Shown here piece by piece: positions 9,120 through 17,539 of a stretch of DNA of 60,241 bases; the first letter of the stretch is position 1, and every line of letters starts with the position of its first letter. A model generated the notes under the pieces. The model ran no database searches. It was not told where the DNA came from and worked only from the letters and a program-made list of their open reading frames with translations. The position numbers and the translations under genes were made by a program. The stretch is from the NCBI GenBank assembly GCA_039819065.1, contig JBCBSS010000024.1, positions 1 through 60,241 of the forward strand. Direction: 5' to 3'. The stretch comes from JBCBSS01 sp039819065 (GTDB lineage Bacteria; Bacteroidota; Bacteroidia; Cytophagales; Cyclobacteriaceae).

Positions 9120-9707
9120 ATGGGGGAAATGAACGAGTTTTTCAATTATAAAAGCAGACTAAAACCTGAGAAAGGACGAGTCCTTATTTCGGAGCCATAT
9201 CTGCCCGACCCTAACTTTGAACGTACCGTAGTTTTACTGTGTGAGCATAACGATGATGGTTCGTTTGGGTTCGTTCTTAATCGGCCTTCAGGTTTGTTCT
9301 TTGAAGATATCATTGATCAGGGAAAAGGATTCAAAGAGAAAATTTACGTCGGTGGGCCTGTGCAACAAGATACCCTCCATTTCTTACACAGAGCGGAGTA
9401 CTTAGAGGGGGGTGAGCCGGTAATGGATGATTGTCTATGGGGCGGAAACTTTGAACAGCTTATGACTTTGATTGAAAATAATACCTTGGATCCAGAAGAT
9501 TTTCGCTTCTTTATAGGCTATTCAGGTTGGGGTGCAGGGCAGTTGGAAGATGAATTAGAGGCAAATTCATGGATAGTTTCAGACATTTTGAACCAAAAAA
9601 TGGTTTTTGATTATAGACCGGAAGACTTGTGGAGAGAAGTGTTGAAGGAAATGGGAGGGAAATTTAATATGTATTCGAATTACCCAATCGACCCAAGATT
9701 AAATTGA
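9120..9707 (+). CDS. YqgE/AlgH family protein
   Basis: A 195-residue member of the YqgE/AlgH (DUF179) family. Members are conserved in many Gram-negative bacteria, and the molecular role is not settled. The family hallmarks are visible: GRVLISEPYLPDPNFERTVV at the N-terminus, LCEHNDDGSFGFVLNRP, YVGGPVQQDTLHFLH, and FFIGYSGWGAGQLEDEL. The annotated ATG at 9120 follows the miaE stop by 2 nt. A second in-frame ATG at 9129, preceded by a G-rich tract (GGGGGAA), is an equally plausible start. Confidence 0.9.
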   Translation: MGEMNEFFNYKSRLKPEKGRVLISEPYLPDPNFERTVVLLCEHNDDGSFGFVLNRPSGLFFEDIIDQGKGFKEKIYVGGPVQQDTLHFLHRAEYLEGGEPVMDDCLWGGNFEQLMTLIENNTLDPEDFRFFIGYSGWGAGQLEDELEANSWIVSDILNQKMVFDYRPEDLWREVLKEMGGKFNMYSNYPIDPRLN

Positions 9708-9754
9708 ATCATTTTCTTAAATTTACAATTGTACACGTCTAAATTGGGGGTAAA

Positions 9755-11800
9755 ATGGACAAAGAGAGAGAATTATCGGAGGAAGTAGATAACTCGAAAA
9801 ACCAACCTGAAACTAACGCTGAGGTAGGTGATAGTCAGGTTGAGCAAAAGGAGGAGGCTAAATTGGAAGCCGAAGAATCAGCTGTTAATGATTCAACCGA
9901 AGTCAGTGAAGAAGCTGTGCCACAAGATAAGCAAGAGGTCACCCCACCCGAAGAAAGTACTGTTCAGACTGACGATACCCCTTCTAAAGAACCCTCGAAA
10001 GAAGACAAGAAAGAAATAAACTCGGAAGATGATCTGAACGAAGTTCATGAAGATCACCACGAAGAGGAAGAACATCATCATGAGGAAGAAGAAATTGACT
10101 TCAGCGATTATGACAAGAGTGCGCTGGTCAAAGCCATTGAAGGTTTAGGCGAGGAAAACGACTTTCAAAAAATTAATCGCACACTTAAAGCACTTAAGCA
10201 CGTTTTCGATGAGCTAAAAGATCAAGAGCGCGCGGAAGCGTTGAAGAAGTTCATTGATGATGGAGGAGAAGAGGATGATTTCGAATACAAGTATGACGAA
10301 CTCACCAATAAGTTCGAAGCCAACTATAAACTACTTAAAGACCGTTTTGGTGATTTCCAGAGAGAGAAAGAAAGACAAAAAGAGAGGAACCTTGAAAAGA
10401 AGGAAGAGCTGTTGGAGCGTTTGAGAGCTTTTGTGGATTCTGACGATACCAATGTGAGCTTCAATACCTTCAAAGAAATGCAGGATGAGTGGAAGAGTAT
10501 TGGGCCAGTTCCGGGAGCATTCAGCCGAACACTCTGGGCTAATTACAATGCGCTCGTCAATCGCTTTTATGATCACAGAAGCATCTATTTTGAGCTTAAA
10601 GAATTAGATAGAAAGAAGAATCTGGAGTCGAAGATTGAGTTATGTGGAAAAGCTGAAAAGCTTAGTGAAATAGAGTCAATAAAAGACGCTATTAAAGAGC
10701 TTAACCAACTACATCATGACTTCAAGCATATTGGTCCTGTACCGAAGGAGGAGCAAGAGCCGTTATGGCAGCGATTCAAGGCTGCTTCCGATGCCGTATA
10801 CAAAAGGAGAAAAGAATTCCTTGATGAATTAAAAGATGAGCTTGAGGAGAATTTTGTAAAGAAGACTACGCTGGCAGAAGAGGTGCAAGCATTTACACAG
10901 TTCGATTCTGATAGAATAAAGGAGTGGAACGAAAAGACGAAAGAGATTCTTGAAGTTCAAAAGAGGTGGGAAGCCATAGGAGGATTACCTAAAGACAAGG
11001 CCAAAGGCCTTAACAAGCATTTCTGGTCTGCGTTTAAGACTTTCTTTAACAATAAAGGAGGCTTTTTCAAAAAGTTGGATGAGCAACGCGAACAGAATCT
11101 CAATACTAAAAAAGGTCTGGTAGAGAAAGCGGAAGCTTTAAAAGAGAGCGACGATTGGGATAAGACAGCCAATGAACTTAAGCAACTACAGAAAGACTGG
11201 AGAGAAATCGGACCTGTACCTGAAAAGTATAGAAACGAAATTTATAAGCAATTTAAGGATGCTTGTGATGAGTTCTTCAATAGAAAGAGAGAGGCCAATA
11301 AAGAGTCGGAAGGAGAATACGAAGAAAACCTCAAGAGGAAGCAAGCCATTTGCGCTCAGATAGAACAACTTACCGAGGAAGGATCAAATGATGTTGATCT
11401 TTTCAAAAGCTTGCAGACAGCCTTTTATGACATAGGCTTTGTGCCTAAAAGGGATATTAATGTCATTAAATCCAAGTTTGCTGAAGCGGTGGAAGGTTTT
11501 ATTGAAGGGATAGAAGGCATGTCAGAAGATGAAAGGCAGCGCCTTAAACTCGAAAATCAAATCAACCGTCTAAGGCATAGTCCTAATTCTAACCAAAAGC
11601 TCTACAAGAAAGAGCAAGCGCTTAGAAAGCAGATAAGTAAAGTCGAAAACGATATTGCTGTCTGGCGTAATAACATGGAATTCTTCTCAGAATCAAAGAC
11701 TGCCTCTAAGCTGAAAAGTGATTTTGAGGAAAAAATAGAAGCTGCACAAGACGAGTTAAAGAGCTTAAAAGAGCAACTAAAACTCCTTAGAATGGCTTAA
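9755..11800 (+). CDS. DUF349 domain protein with acidic His/Glu-rich N-terminus
   Basis: A 681-residue, highly charged helical protein. Residues 1 to about 120 are acidic and low-complexity, including a His/Glu cluster near 96-113. The rest contains five DUF349-type repeats, each with a W/F..IG.(V/L)P core: WKSIGPVP, FKHIGPVP, WEAIGGLP, WREIGPVP and FYDIGFVP. The end is a predicted coiled coil. There is no signal peptide or membrane segment, so it is cytoplasmic. DUF349 proteins are widespread in Bacteroidota and their function is not firmly established. The ATG is preceded by GGGGGTAAA. It stands alone, with tRNA-Thr downstream. Confidence 0.88.
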   Translation: MDKERELSEEVDNSKNQPETNAEVGDSQVEQKEEAKLEAEESAVNDSTEVSEEAVPQDKQEVTPPEESTVQTDDTPSKEPSKEDKKEINSEDDLNEVHEDHHEEEEHHHEEEEIDFSDYDKSALVKAIEGLGEENDFQKINRTLKALKHVFDELKDQERAEALKKFIDDGGEEDDFEYKYDELTNKFEANYKLLKDRFGDFQREKERQKERNLEKKEELLERLRAFVDSDDTNVSFNTFKEMQDEWKSIGPVPGAFSRTLWANYNALVNRFYDHRSIYFELKELDRKKNLESKIELCGKAEKLSEIESIKDAIKELNQLHHDFKHIGPVPKEEQEPLWQRFKAASDAVYKRRKEFLDELKDELEENFVKKTTLAEEVQAFTQFDSDRIKEWNEKTKEILEVQKRWEAIGGLPKDKAKGLNKHFWSAFKTFFNNKGGFFKKLDEQREQNLNTKKGLVEKAEALKESDDWDKTANELKQLQKDWREIGPVPEKYRNEIYKQFKDACDEFFNRKREANKESEGEYEENLKRKQAICAQIEQLTEEGSNDVDLFKSLQTAFYDIGFVPKRDINVIKSKFAEAVEGFIEGIEGMSEDERQRLKLENQINRLRHSPNSNQKLYKKEQALRKQISKVENDIAVWRNNMEFFSESKTASKLKSDFEEKIEAAQDELKSLKEQLKLLRMA

Positions 11801-11831
11801 TTGACAAAACCTGAATTTTTTTAGCTCAGGA

Positions 11832-11862
11832 TTTGATAATTACATTCCTACGGTTATTTTTG
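11832..11862 (+). promoter_or_regulatory. Bacteroidota-type promoter of tRNA-Thr
   Basis: TTTG at 11832-11835, exactly 19 nt, then TATTTTTG at 11855-11862. This is a perfect match to the primary-sigma consensus TTTG-N19-21-TAnnTTTG. Transcription should begin about 5-8 nt downstream, a dozen bases before the mature tRNA 5' end. Confidence 0.85.
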
Positions 11863-11881
11863 CACCCACTTCAAGCTAGAC

Positions 11882-11954
<73 letters not shown>

Positions 11955-11963
11955 CTAAACTTA

Positions 11964-11996
11964 AAAGCAGTTACAGAAATGTGACTGCTTTTTTTG
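11964..11996 (+). terminator. rho-independent terminator after tRNA-Thr
   Basis: A 12-bp stem, AAAGCAGTTACA (11964-11975) with TGTGACTGCTTT (11980-11991, one wobble pair), and a T run of nine up to about 11995. Confidence 0.9.
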
Positions 11997-12138
11997 TTCC
12001 TATGGTTTTATATTCTACAATATTCATCTATCACTGGAATTGTTATTCGTATCAAAACCGATTGAATTGGTAGGCCAGTCTTATGAGAATGTATTAAGGG
12101 TGGAGTTGTTTCATGGTACAGCTTCTGTAAAAAAGAAA

Positions 12139-12162
12139 AAGCCCCTACGTTAAGGGGCTTTA
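12139..12162 (+). terminator. second terminator-like hairpin in the 11955-12449 gap
   Basis: Perfect 8-bp stem AAGCCCCT (12139-12146) and AGGGGCTT (12153-12160), preceded by an A-rich run and followed by TATTC. The short T run makes it a weaker terminator on the plus strand. Read on the minus strand it is followed by a TTTTTCTTTTTT tract and would be strong. No gene in the gap clearly uses it. Confidence 0.5.
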
Positions 12163-12175
12163 TTCAACCAAAACC

Positions 12176-12199
12176 ATGAAAACCATGAAAGACTTTTAA
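12176..12199 (+). other. possible 7-codon leader peptide
   Basis: Directly after the 12139 hairpin, the short frame ATG AAA ACC ATG AAA GAC TTT TAA encodes MKTMKDF. The first start is preceded by AACCAAAACC and the ACCATGAAA unit is repeated in tandem. It may be a leader, a relic of a gene start, or chance. It lies about 250 nt upstream of the gene at 12450. Confidence 0.2.
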
Positions 12200-12300
12200 C
12201 TGTTACGCTAAATTGCTTTCATCATAATAATGTCAATGATCGTGCCATTATTGTTTGAGCGGGTAAATAAATATTTAAGTTTAGTCTTTTCATTTCTAAT

Positions 12301-12380
12301 AAGCTTATCCAGTCGGTAGAACTAAGCTTTTCTTGCCTCCCAGTCTCAACGTGGTAATACCATATCCCATATTGGGAGGC
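12301..12380 (+). other. tandem hairpins upstream of the 12450 gene (possible 5'UTR element or small RNA)
   Basis: Two consecutive inverted repeats: AAGCTTA (12301-12307) with TAAGCTT (12323-12329), then GCCTCCCA (12335-12342) with TGGGAGGC (12373-12380). The second encloses a smaller TGGT/ACCA hairpin at 12352-12362. The stretch 12200-12449 contains no convincing coding frame. I do not recognise a known riboswitch or RNA family. Confidence 0.3.
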
Positions 12381-12449
12381 GGATTATTCGATATTTTTCG
12401 TTAATATCAATAGCGGTTATCTATTGTAATTTCTCAAACCAATATACCC

Positions 12450-12920
12450 ATGACGAAGACAATCATTATAGGGTTGCTTCTAACCTTTGGATTTACAACA
12501 TATGGTCAAAACCATCCATTCAGGGATACCGAAAGCTATGAATTTTCAGTAGACTATTACTTTATAAAACCGTTAAGGGAGTACAATGATCGGATAGACT
12601 TTGAAGGCCAAAAGCAGAAATCAAGGAATCAGCTTTTGTCAATGAATATCAAAGTTTCAGTATTAAGTTTGGTTGGAGAGGAATACAAAGTCTGGGTGAC
12701 CAACAACAAGCATGAACGTGTGATGGTGAGGAAACTGGAAGCTCCTATGGATTTTGTTATTAAAATGGGCGCGGTAGAGGAAATGAAAACTAAGCGAAGC
12801 CCACATCTTTACTTTGTCTACTTCAAGAATAAGAAAAAGGATACCTTGAGCAAATTGACTTTTGAAGTACGTGGTGATGGTAGCTTCATGGTAAATAACG
12901 AAATGTATGGTCGTCTCTGA
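12450..12920 (+). CDS. secreted hypothetical protein
   Basis: A 156-residue protein I do not recognise. It begins with a clear signal peptide (MTKTIIIGLLLTFGFTTYGQ, cleavage likely around residue 19-20), so it is probably periplasmic or surface-exposed. The mature part is basic and has alternating hydrophobic residues suggestive of beta structure, with a KKKDTLSKLTFEVRGDGSF stretch near the end. There are no cysteines in the mature part and no recognisable catalytic motif. It stands alone, with structured noncoding DNA upstream and a 156-bp gap downstream. Confidence 0.65.
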   Translation: MTKTIIIGLLLTFGFTTYGQNHPFRDTESYEFSVDYYFIKPLREYNDRIDFEGQKQKSRNQLLSMNIKVSVLSLVGEEYKVWVTNNKHERVMVRKLEAPMDFVIKMGAVEEMKTKRSPHLYFVYFKNKKKDTLSKLTFEVRGDGSFMVNNEMYGRL

Positions 12921-13076
12921 CACCTTCAATGACCGTTCGCGACAATTGAAAGCAAAATGCTACCGGTCAAATCGAAATTGCGATACCTTTGAGCATCTTT
13001 CTATTTCGAGGCGATAACTTTTTATAATTTTGCCCCGTTCTTAATGTCATTGAACCCAAATTCTAAAAGATAGAAG

Positions 13077-15605
13077 ATGCACATTATCAAAAGGCTTGTA
13101 GCTGTTTTACTATTAGCCATCTTACTCACCCCAACTTTTGCACAAAAACCCCATAAACCCAACGCTGCAGAGTTGAAACTTGCCCTTAAAAAGCTCAATG
13201 TATTGGGTTCGGCCTTGTATGTAGCAGCCCATCCCGATGACGAAAATACACGTATGATCACCTATCTGGCTAATGAAGAGTTGGTTAACACGGCCTATCT
13301 TTCCATGACCAGGGGAGATGGTGGGCAAAACCTGATAGGACCACAAATCAGAGAGCTGCTTGGGATAATCAGGACGCAAGAACTATTGGCGGCCAGAAGA
13401 GTAGATGGTGGCCAGCAGTTTTTCACCAGGGCCAACGACTTTGGATATTCCAAATCCCCAGAGGAAACAGTGCAGATTTGGGATAAAGAACAGGTGCTTT
13501 CCGACGTGGTATGGGCTATACGCAAATTCCGTCCAGATGTAATCATTACCAGGTTTCCGACAGATGGTAGAGGCGGTCACGGGCACCATACGACTTCTGC
13601 TATTCTGGCAGGAGAAGCTTTCGATCTAGTCGGAGACAAAACAAAATTCCCGGATCAATTAGCATATGTGGATGTATGGCAGCCAAAAAGGCTACTATTA
13701 AATACCGGCAGATGGTGGAATTCTAGCATCAATGAAAATACACCCGGTGTGGTTACTGTAGATGTTGGTAAATATAATACGCTACTAGGCAAATCATATA
13801 CTGAAATAGCATCAGAAAGCCGTAGTCAGCACAAGAGCCAGGGGTTTGGTTCTACCGGACGTCGAGGACAAGCGAAAGAATTTCTTGAGTACACTGCTGG
13901 TGATAGGGCTCAAAATGGACTTTTCGATGGCATTAACCTGACCTGGACCCGTATTGAAGGAGGGGACAAAGTCCAGCCGCTGGTAGAACAGGCTATTAGC
14001 AACTTTGATTTGGAGCAGCCAGCCAAAAGTGTCGCTGAACTTGTCAAGATCAGAAAGATGATTCAAACGATACCCGACGATGGATATTGGAAAGAGAAAA
14101 AGACGGTAGAAGTTGATCAATTGATCAAAGGTTGTATGGCGCTCTATCTCGAAGTAAGTGCCAGTGATTATTACGCTACACCCGGAGGAGCGATAGAATT
14201 TAATCATGAGTTGATCAATCGTTCAGATGTTGCAGTAAAGGTATTAGGGCTTAAGGTAGCACAAGTGAATATGGATTCTGCATTGAATATGAGCTTGGAG
14301 AATAACATTCCAGTACGCTTTAAGCAGAAAGTAGCACTTCCGAAAAACATTGAATACACACAGCACTATTGGTTATCAGAGCCTGGCACACTGGGTATGT
14401 ATGAAGTTAAAGACAGGCTCAATATTGGTAAGGCGGAGAATGACCCGGCCATGAATGTTGAATACCTACTAGAAATAGAAGGGGAGCGTATCACCTACAA
14501 AATGCCTCTAATATATAAGTGGAACGATCCAGTGGGAGGTGAGTTATACAGGCCATTCGAGGTGACACCACCCGTTTTCTCCAATATATCTGAAGATGTA
14601 TACATATTCGCTGCAAACGATCCTAAGCCGATTCGTGTGACGGTAAAGGCAGGTAAGGCTAACCTAAAAGGTAATGTTCAGCTTGATTTACCAAAAGGAT
14701 GGAAATCAAACCCGGTCACGGCTGCATTTGATTTGACCTTAAAGGGAGAAGAACAACTAATAGAATTTTCTGTATTACCTCCTAAAAAGCAAGAATCGGC
14801 TGAGGTTGGTGTCATCGCCTCTGTAGATGGTGAAAAGTATCAGAATAGCCTGGTAAGTATTGAATATGACCATATTCCCATTCAGACTCTTTTCCCGAAA
14901 GCTTCGGCCAAATTGGTAAAATTGAATATCGAGAAAAGGGGTAATGTAATTGGCTACATCCAGGGTGCGGGTGATAAGATTCCGGAGAGCCTGAGAAACA
15001 TCGGTTATGAGGTGTGGGAGATGAAAGATGATGAAATTACACCTGAAAATCTGCAAAACCTTGATGCAGTTATTCTAGGCGTACGTGTACTTAATACCCA
15101 AGACAGGGCTAAGTTCTATATGAAAGACCTATTGTCTTATGCTGAAAACGGAGGTACGCTCATCGTACAATACAACACCAACTTCAGGCTAAAAACAAAC
15201 GAATTTGCTCCTTACGATATTAAGTTGTCAAGGGACAGGGTAACTGTTGAAGAAGCTGAAGTAAGAATACTCAAGCCCAATCATCCCGTCATTAATGGGC
15301 CAAACAAGATTACTGAAAAGGATTTTGACGGTTGGGTACAAGAAAGAGGTTTGTATTTCCCTAATGATTGGAGCCAGGAATATGAAGCTATTTTATCTAG
15401 CAATGACCCCGGAGAAGATGCCAAGGACGGCGGTTTACTAGTGGCTAAATATGGGAAGGGTTATTACGTATACACGGGATATTCATGGTTTAGGGAGTTG
15501 CCAGCTGGTGTACCGGGTGCCTTCAGGATATTTACCAATTTGATCTCTCTTGGTAATGAGGAAAATAAAAAGCCTCAAAATACCAACTTGTCCAATTATA
15601 GATAA
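13077..15605 (+). CDS. secreted PIG-L family deacetylase
   Basis: An 842-residue exported protein: signal peptide (cleavage after about residue 22), then an LmbE/PIG-L zinc deacetylase domain (about 43-290). Metal ligands are visible in AHPDDE (H52, D54, D55) and GGHGHH (H168-H171). The middle (about 330-620) looks like beta-sandwich repeats. The C-terminal region (about 625-830) resembles a class I glutamine amidotransferase/ThuA-like fold. PIG-L enzymes remove N-acyl groups from amino sugars, so this one may act on an extracellular glycan. A TAATTTTG -7-like motif lies at 13025-13032. It is about 3.5 times the length of BshB1 at 5811 and is not a duplicate of it. A small membrane protein and a sodium symporter follow in the same direction. 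Confidence 0.85.
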   Translation: MHIIKRLVAVLLLAILLTPTFAQKPHKPNAAELKLALKKLNVLGSALYVAAHPDDENTRMITYLANEELVNTAYLSMTRGDGGQNLIGPQIRELLGIIRTQELLAARRVDGGQQFFTRANDFGYSKSPEETVQIWDKEQVLSDVVWAIRKFRPDVIITRFPTDGRGGHGHHTTSAILAGEAFDLVGDKTKFPDQLAYVDVWQPKRLLLNTGRWWNSSINENTPGVVTVDVGKYNTLLGKSYTEIASESRSQHKSQGFGSTGRRGQAKEFLEYTAGDRAQNGLFDGINLTWTRIEGGDKVQPLVEQAISNFDLEQPAKSVAELVKIRKMIQTIPDDGYWKEKKTVEVDQLIKGCMALYLEVSASDYYATPGGAIEFNHELINRSDVAVKVLGLKVAQVNMDSALNMSLENNIPVRFKQKVALPKNIEYTQHYWLSEPGTLGMYEVKDRLNIGKAENDPAMNVEYLLEIEGERITYKMPLIYKWNDPVGGELYRPFEVTPPVFSNISEDVYIFAANDPKPIRVTVKAGKANLKGNVQLDLPKGWKSNPVTAAFDLTLKGEEQLIEFSVLPPKKQESAEVGVIASVDGEKYQNSLVSIEYDHIPIQTLFPKASAKLVKLNIEKRGNVIGYIQGAGDKIPESLRNIGYEVWEMKDDEITPENLQNLDAVILGVRVLNTQDRAKFYMKDLLSYAENGGTLIVQYNTNFRLKTNEFAPYDIKLSRDRVTVEEAEVRILKPNHPVINGPNKITEKDFDGWVQERGLYFPNDWSQEYEAILSSNDPGEDAKDGGLLVAKYGKGYYVYTGYSWFRELPAGVPGAFRIFTNLISLGNEENKKPQNTNLSNYR

Positions 15606-15627
15606 TATTAATACAAACAATTTCTGA

Positions 15628-15777
15628 ATGTCTGTAGACCAGCAGAATTCTTCTACTAACGATATGGATGAAAAACCCCCTGTTTTCAAAAGTTGGCAGG
15701 GATGGTACTTGTTCTTAATTGGTACCTTGTCACTTTTCATTCTTTTGTTCTATCTCTTCACCCAAGCCTTTTCATGA
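15628..15777 (+). CDS. small single-span membrane protein coupled to the symporter
   Basis: A 49-residue frame starting at ATG 15628, 22 nt after the PIG-L gene. It has a hydrophilic N-terminus (MSVDQQNSSTNDMDEKPPVF), then SWQGWYLFLIGTLSLFILLF and a short tail, which gives one transmembrane helix with the N-terminus probably inside. Its TGA stop overlaps the ATG of the next gene as ATGA, the classic arrangement for translational coupling. Small membrane partners of solute:sodium symporters are known in other systems, so an accessory subunit is a reasonable inference. I do not recognise the family. Confidence 0.75.
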   Translation: MSVDQQNSSTNDMDEKPPVFKSWQGWYLFLIGTLSLFILLFYLFTQAFS

Positions 15778-17498
15778 ATACCATTGACTGGATCGTACTC
15801 TTTGGTACACTTGTATTGATTGTTGCTTATGGTGTGTGGAAGACGCGTGGCTCGAAGGATATGGAAAGTTACCTTCGAGGGAGCGACGATGTGAAATGGT
15901 GGACTATAGGGCTATCCATCATGGCGACCCAAGCAAGTGCCATCACTTTTCTTTCTACACCGGGTCAAGCTTATACCGACGGAATGCGCTTCGTGCAGTT
16001 CTATTTTGGCCTTCCTATCGCCATGATCATTATTTCGGTGTTTTTCCTACCTATCTATTACAAGCTGAAAGTATATACCGCTTACGAGTATTTGGAAAGC
16101 CGTTTCGACATGAAGACTAGAATGCTCGCAGCATTGATCTTCCTTGTGCAACGCGGACTGGCGGCAGGTATAACCATATATGCGCCATCCATTATTTTAT
16201 CATCATTGTTGGGGTGGGATCTCGCAATTACCAATATCATAATAGGTGTTTTGGTAATCATTTATACCGTTTCCGGAGGTACCAAAGCTGTAACACAAAC
16301 CCAAAAACAGCAAATGGCTGTGATGATGGGAGGTATGGTTGTGGCTGGCGTGCTAGTCATCACCTCTTTACCGGAGAGCGTGGGCTTCACTGACGCACTT
16401 CACATTGCAGGAAAGATGGACAAACTGAATGTAGTCAACTTTGAGTTTGACCTGAGCGATCGTTATAATTTCTGGTCTGGAATCACCGGGGCAGTATTTC
16501 TTTTCTTGTCATATTTCGGTACCGATCAATCTCAAGTACAACGCTATTTATCTGGTAAATCCCTAAGTGAGAGTAGATTGGGGTTGATGATGAACGGGCT
16601 GCTGAAAGTGCCTATGCAGTTTGTGATCTTATTCATCGGAGCTATGGTGTTCGTTTTCTACCAATACAATGAGCCCCCGATATTCTTTAATGATAATGTC
16701 AATGAGTCTATTGTGAAAACTGATAGCGCGGCCGTTTATGATAGCCTCGAAGTGCGATATACTGAGGTTTTTACAGAAAAACGGACTGCTATTGACAAAC
16801 TGGTTGAAGAAGTACACAATGGAAACGAAGCGGATATTCGCAGTGCACAATTGGAGGTGAACAAACTGCAGGCAGAATCTGATACACTTAGAAAACGGGC
16901 TAAGGAGGTAATTGAAGCTACTTTACCCAATGTAGAAAGTAATGACAAGGATTACATTTTCATGCACTTTGTTGTAAACAACCTTCCTCAGGGTATAATA
17001 GGTTTGTTGTTTGCAGTAATGTTCTCTGCCGCCATGTCTTCTACTTCATCCGAATTAAATGCTCTTGGTTCAACATCTACCATAGACTTTTATAAACGGG
17101 CAATCAATCCTAAAGCATCTGACCAAACCTATCTAAAGTCTTCGCGGCTTTTTACGTTAGGATGGGGAGTGTTGGCTATCATATTTGCCTCTACGCTGTC
17201 GCTATTCGAAAACTTGATCCAGGCGGTAAATCTTATTGGATCACTATTCTACCCAATAGTACTGGGGATTTTTATAGTCGCTTTTTTCTTTAAAGGAATC
17301 AAAAGTAATGCTGTGTTCATTGGGGCTATTATCAGCCAGGCTTTGATTGGTTTGGTGCACTACCTGAACGTAGAAGAGATGGCCGGCCCATTGACTATGG
17401 GCTATCTTTGGTACAACGCGTTCGGCTGCTTTCTGGTAATCGTTATCAGCGCGCTGTTACAATTGATATTGAACGACGGAAATAAAAAAGGCGCTTAA
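15774..17498 (+). CDS. sodium:solute symporter (SSS family)
   Basis: A 574-residue multi-pass transporter of the SSS/SLC5 family, which imports small solutes with Na+. The start ATG at 15774 overlaps the stop of the upstream small protein. A longer open frame from 15693 would overlap that gene and add a non-family N-terminus, so it was rejected. Recognisable stretches are MATQASAITFLSTPGQAY (TM2 region), VSGGTKAVTQTQKQQ, SYFGTDQSQVQRYLS and FSAAMSSTSSELNALGSTST (TM8/9 Na+-site region). An unusual charged, coiled-coil-like insertion lies at about residues 300-395 between membrane helices. The solute is not predictable. Proximity to the PIG-L deacetylase suggests a sugar or its derivative, but this is inference only. 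Confidence 0.9.
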   Translation: MNTIDWIVLFGTLVLIVAYGVWKTRGSKDMESYLRGSDDVKWWTIGLSIMATQASAITFLSTPGQAYTDGMRFVQFYFGLPIAMIIISVFFLPIYYKLKVYTAYEYLESRFDMKTRMLAALIFLVQRGLAAGITIYAPSIILSSLLGWDLAITNIIIGVLVIIYTVSGGTKAVTQTQKQQMAVMMGGMVVAGVLVITSLPESVGFTDALHIAGKMDKLNVVNFEFDLSDRYNFWSGITGAVFLFLSYFGTDQSQVQRYLSGKSLSESRLGLMMNGLLKVPMQFVILFIGAMVFVFYQYNEPPIFFNDNVNESIVKTDSAAVYDSLEVRYTEVFTEKRTAIDKLVEEVHNGNEADIRSAQLEVNKLQAESDTLRKRAKEVIEATLPNVESNDKDYIFMHFVVNNLPQGIIGLLFAVMFSAAMSSTSSELNALGSTSTIDFYKRAINPKASDQTYLKSSRLFTLGWGVLAIIFASTLSLFENLIQAVNLIGSLFYPIVLGIFIVAFFFKGIKSNAVFIGAIISQALIGLVHYLNVEEMAGPLTMGYLWYNAFGCFLVIVISALLQLILNDGNKKGA

Positions 17499-17512
17499 CC
17501 AAGCGCCTTTTT
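17485..17512. terminator. bidirectional terminator between symporter and DUF2911 gene
   Basis: A-rich tract plus GGCGCTT (17490-17496), loop AACC, AAGCGCC (17501-17507), then TTTTT. It overlaps the symporter stop codon and is flanked by A and T runs on both sides, so it can serve both convergent genes. Confidence 0.85.
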
Positions 17513-17539
17513 CGTAGATCATCTTAAATATGCTCTTTT

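Noticed and set aside
13812..14207. Minus-strand frame of 131 codons inside the PIG-L gene
   Set aside because: The plus-strand PIG-L frame has motifs and a signal peptide. The reverse frame has shadow-type composition.
13077..15605. A frameshift or gene fusion artefact joining PIG-L and the amidotransferase-like domain
   Set aside because: The frame is continuous and codon use looks uniform. I recall large PIG-L proteins of this layout from other Bacteroidota.
15693..15773. N-terminal extension of the sodium symporter from 15693
   Set aside because: It overlaps the 49-residue membrane protein in another frame and adds a non-family sequence. The ATGA overlap at 15774 gives a clean start.
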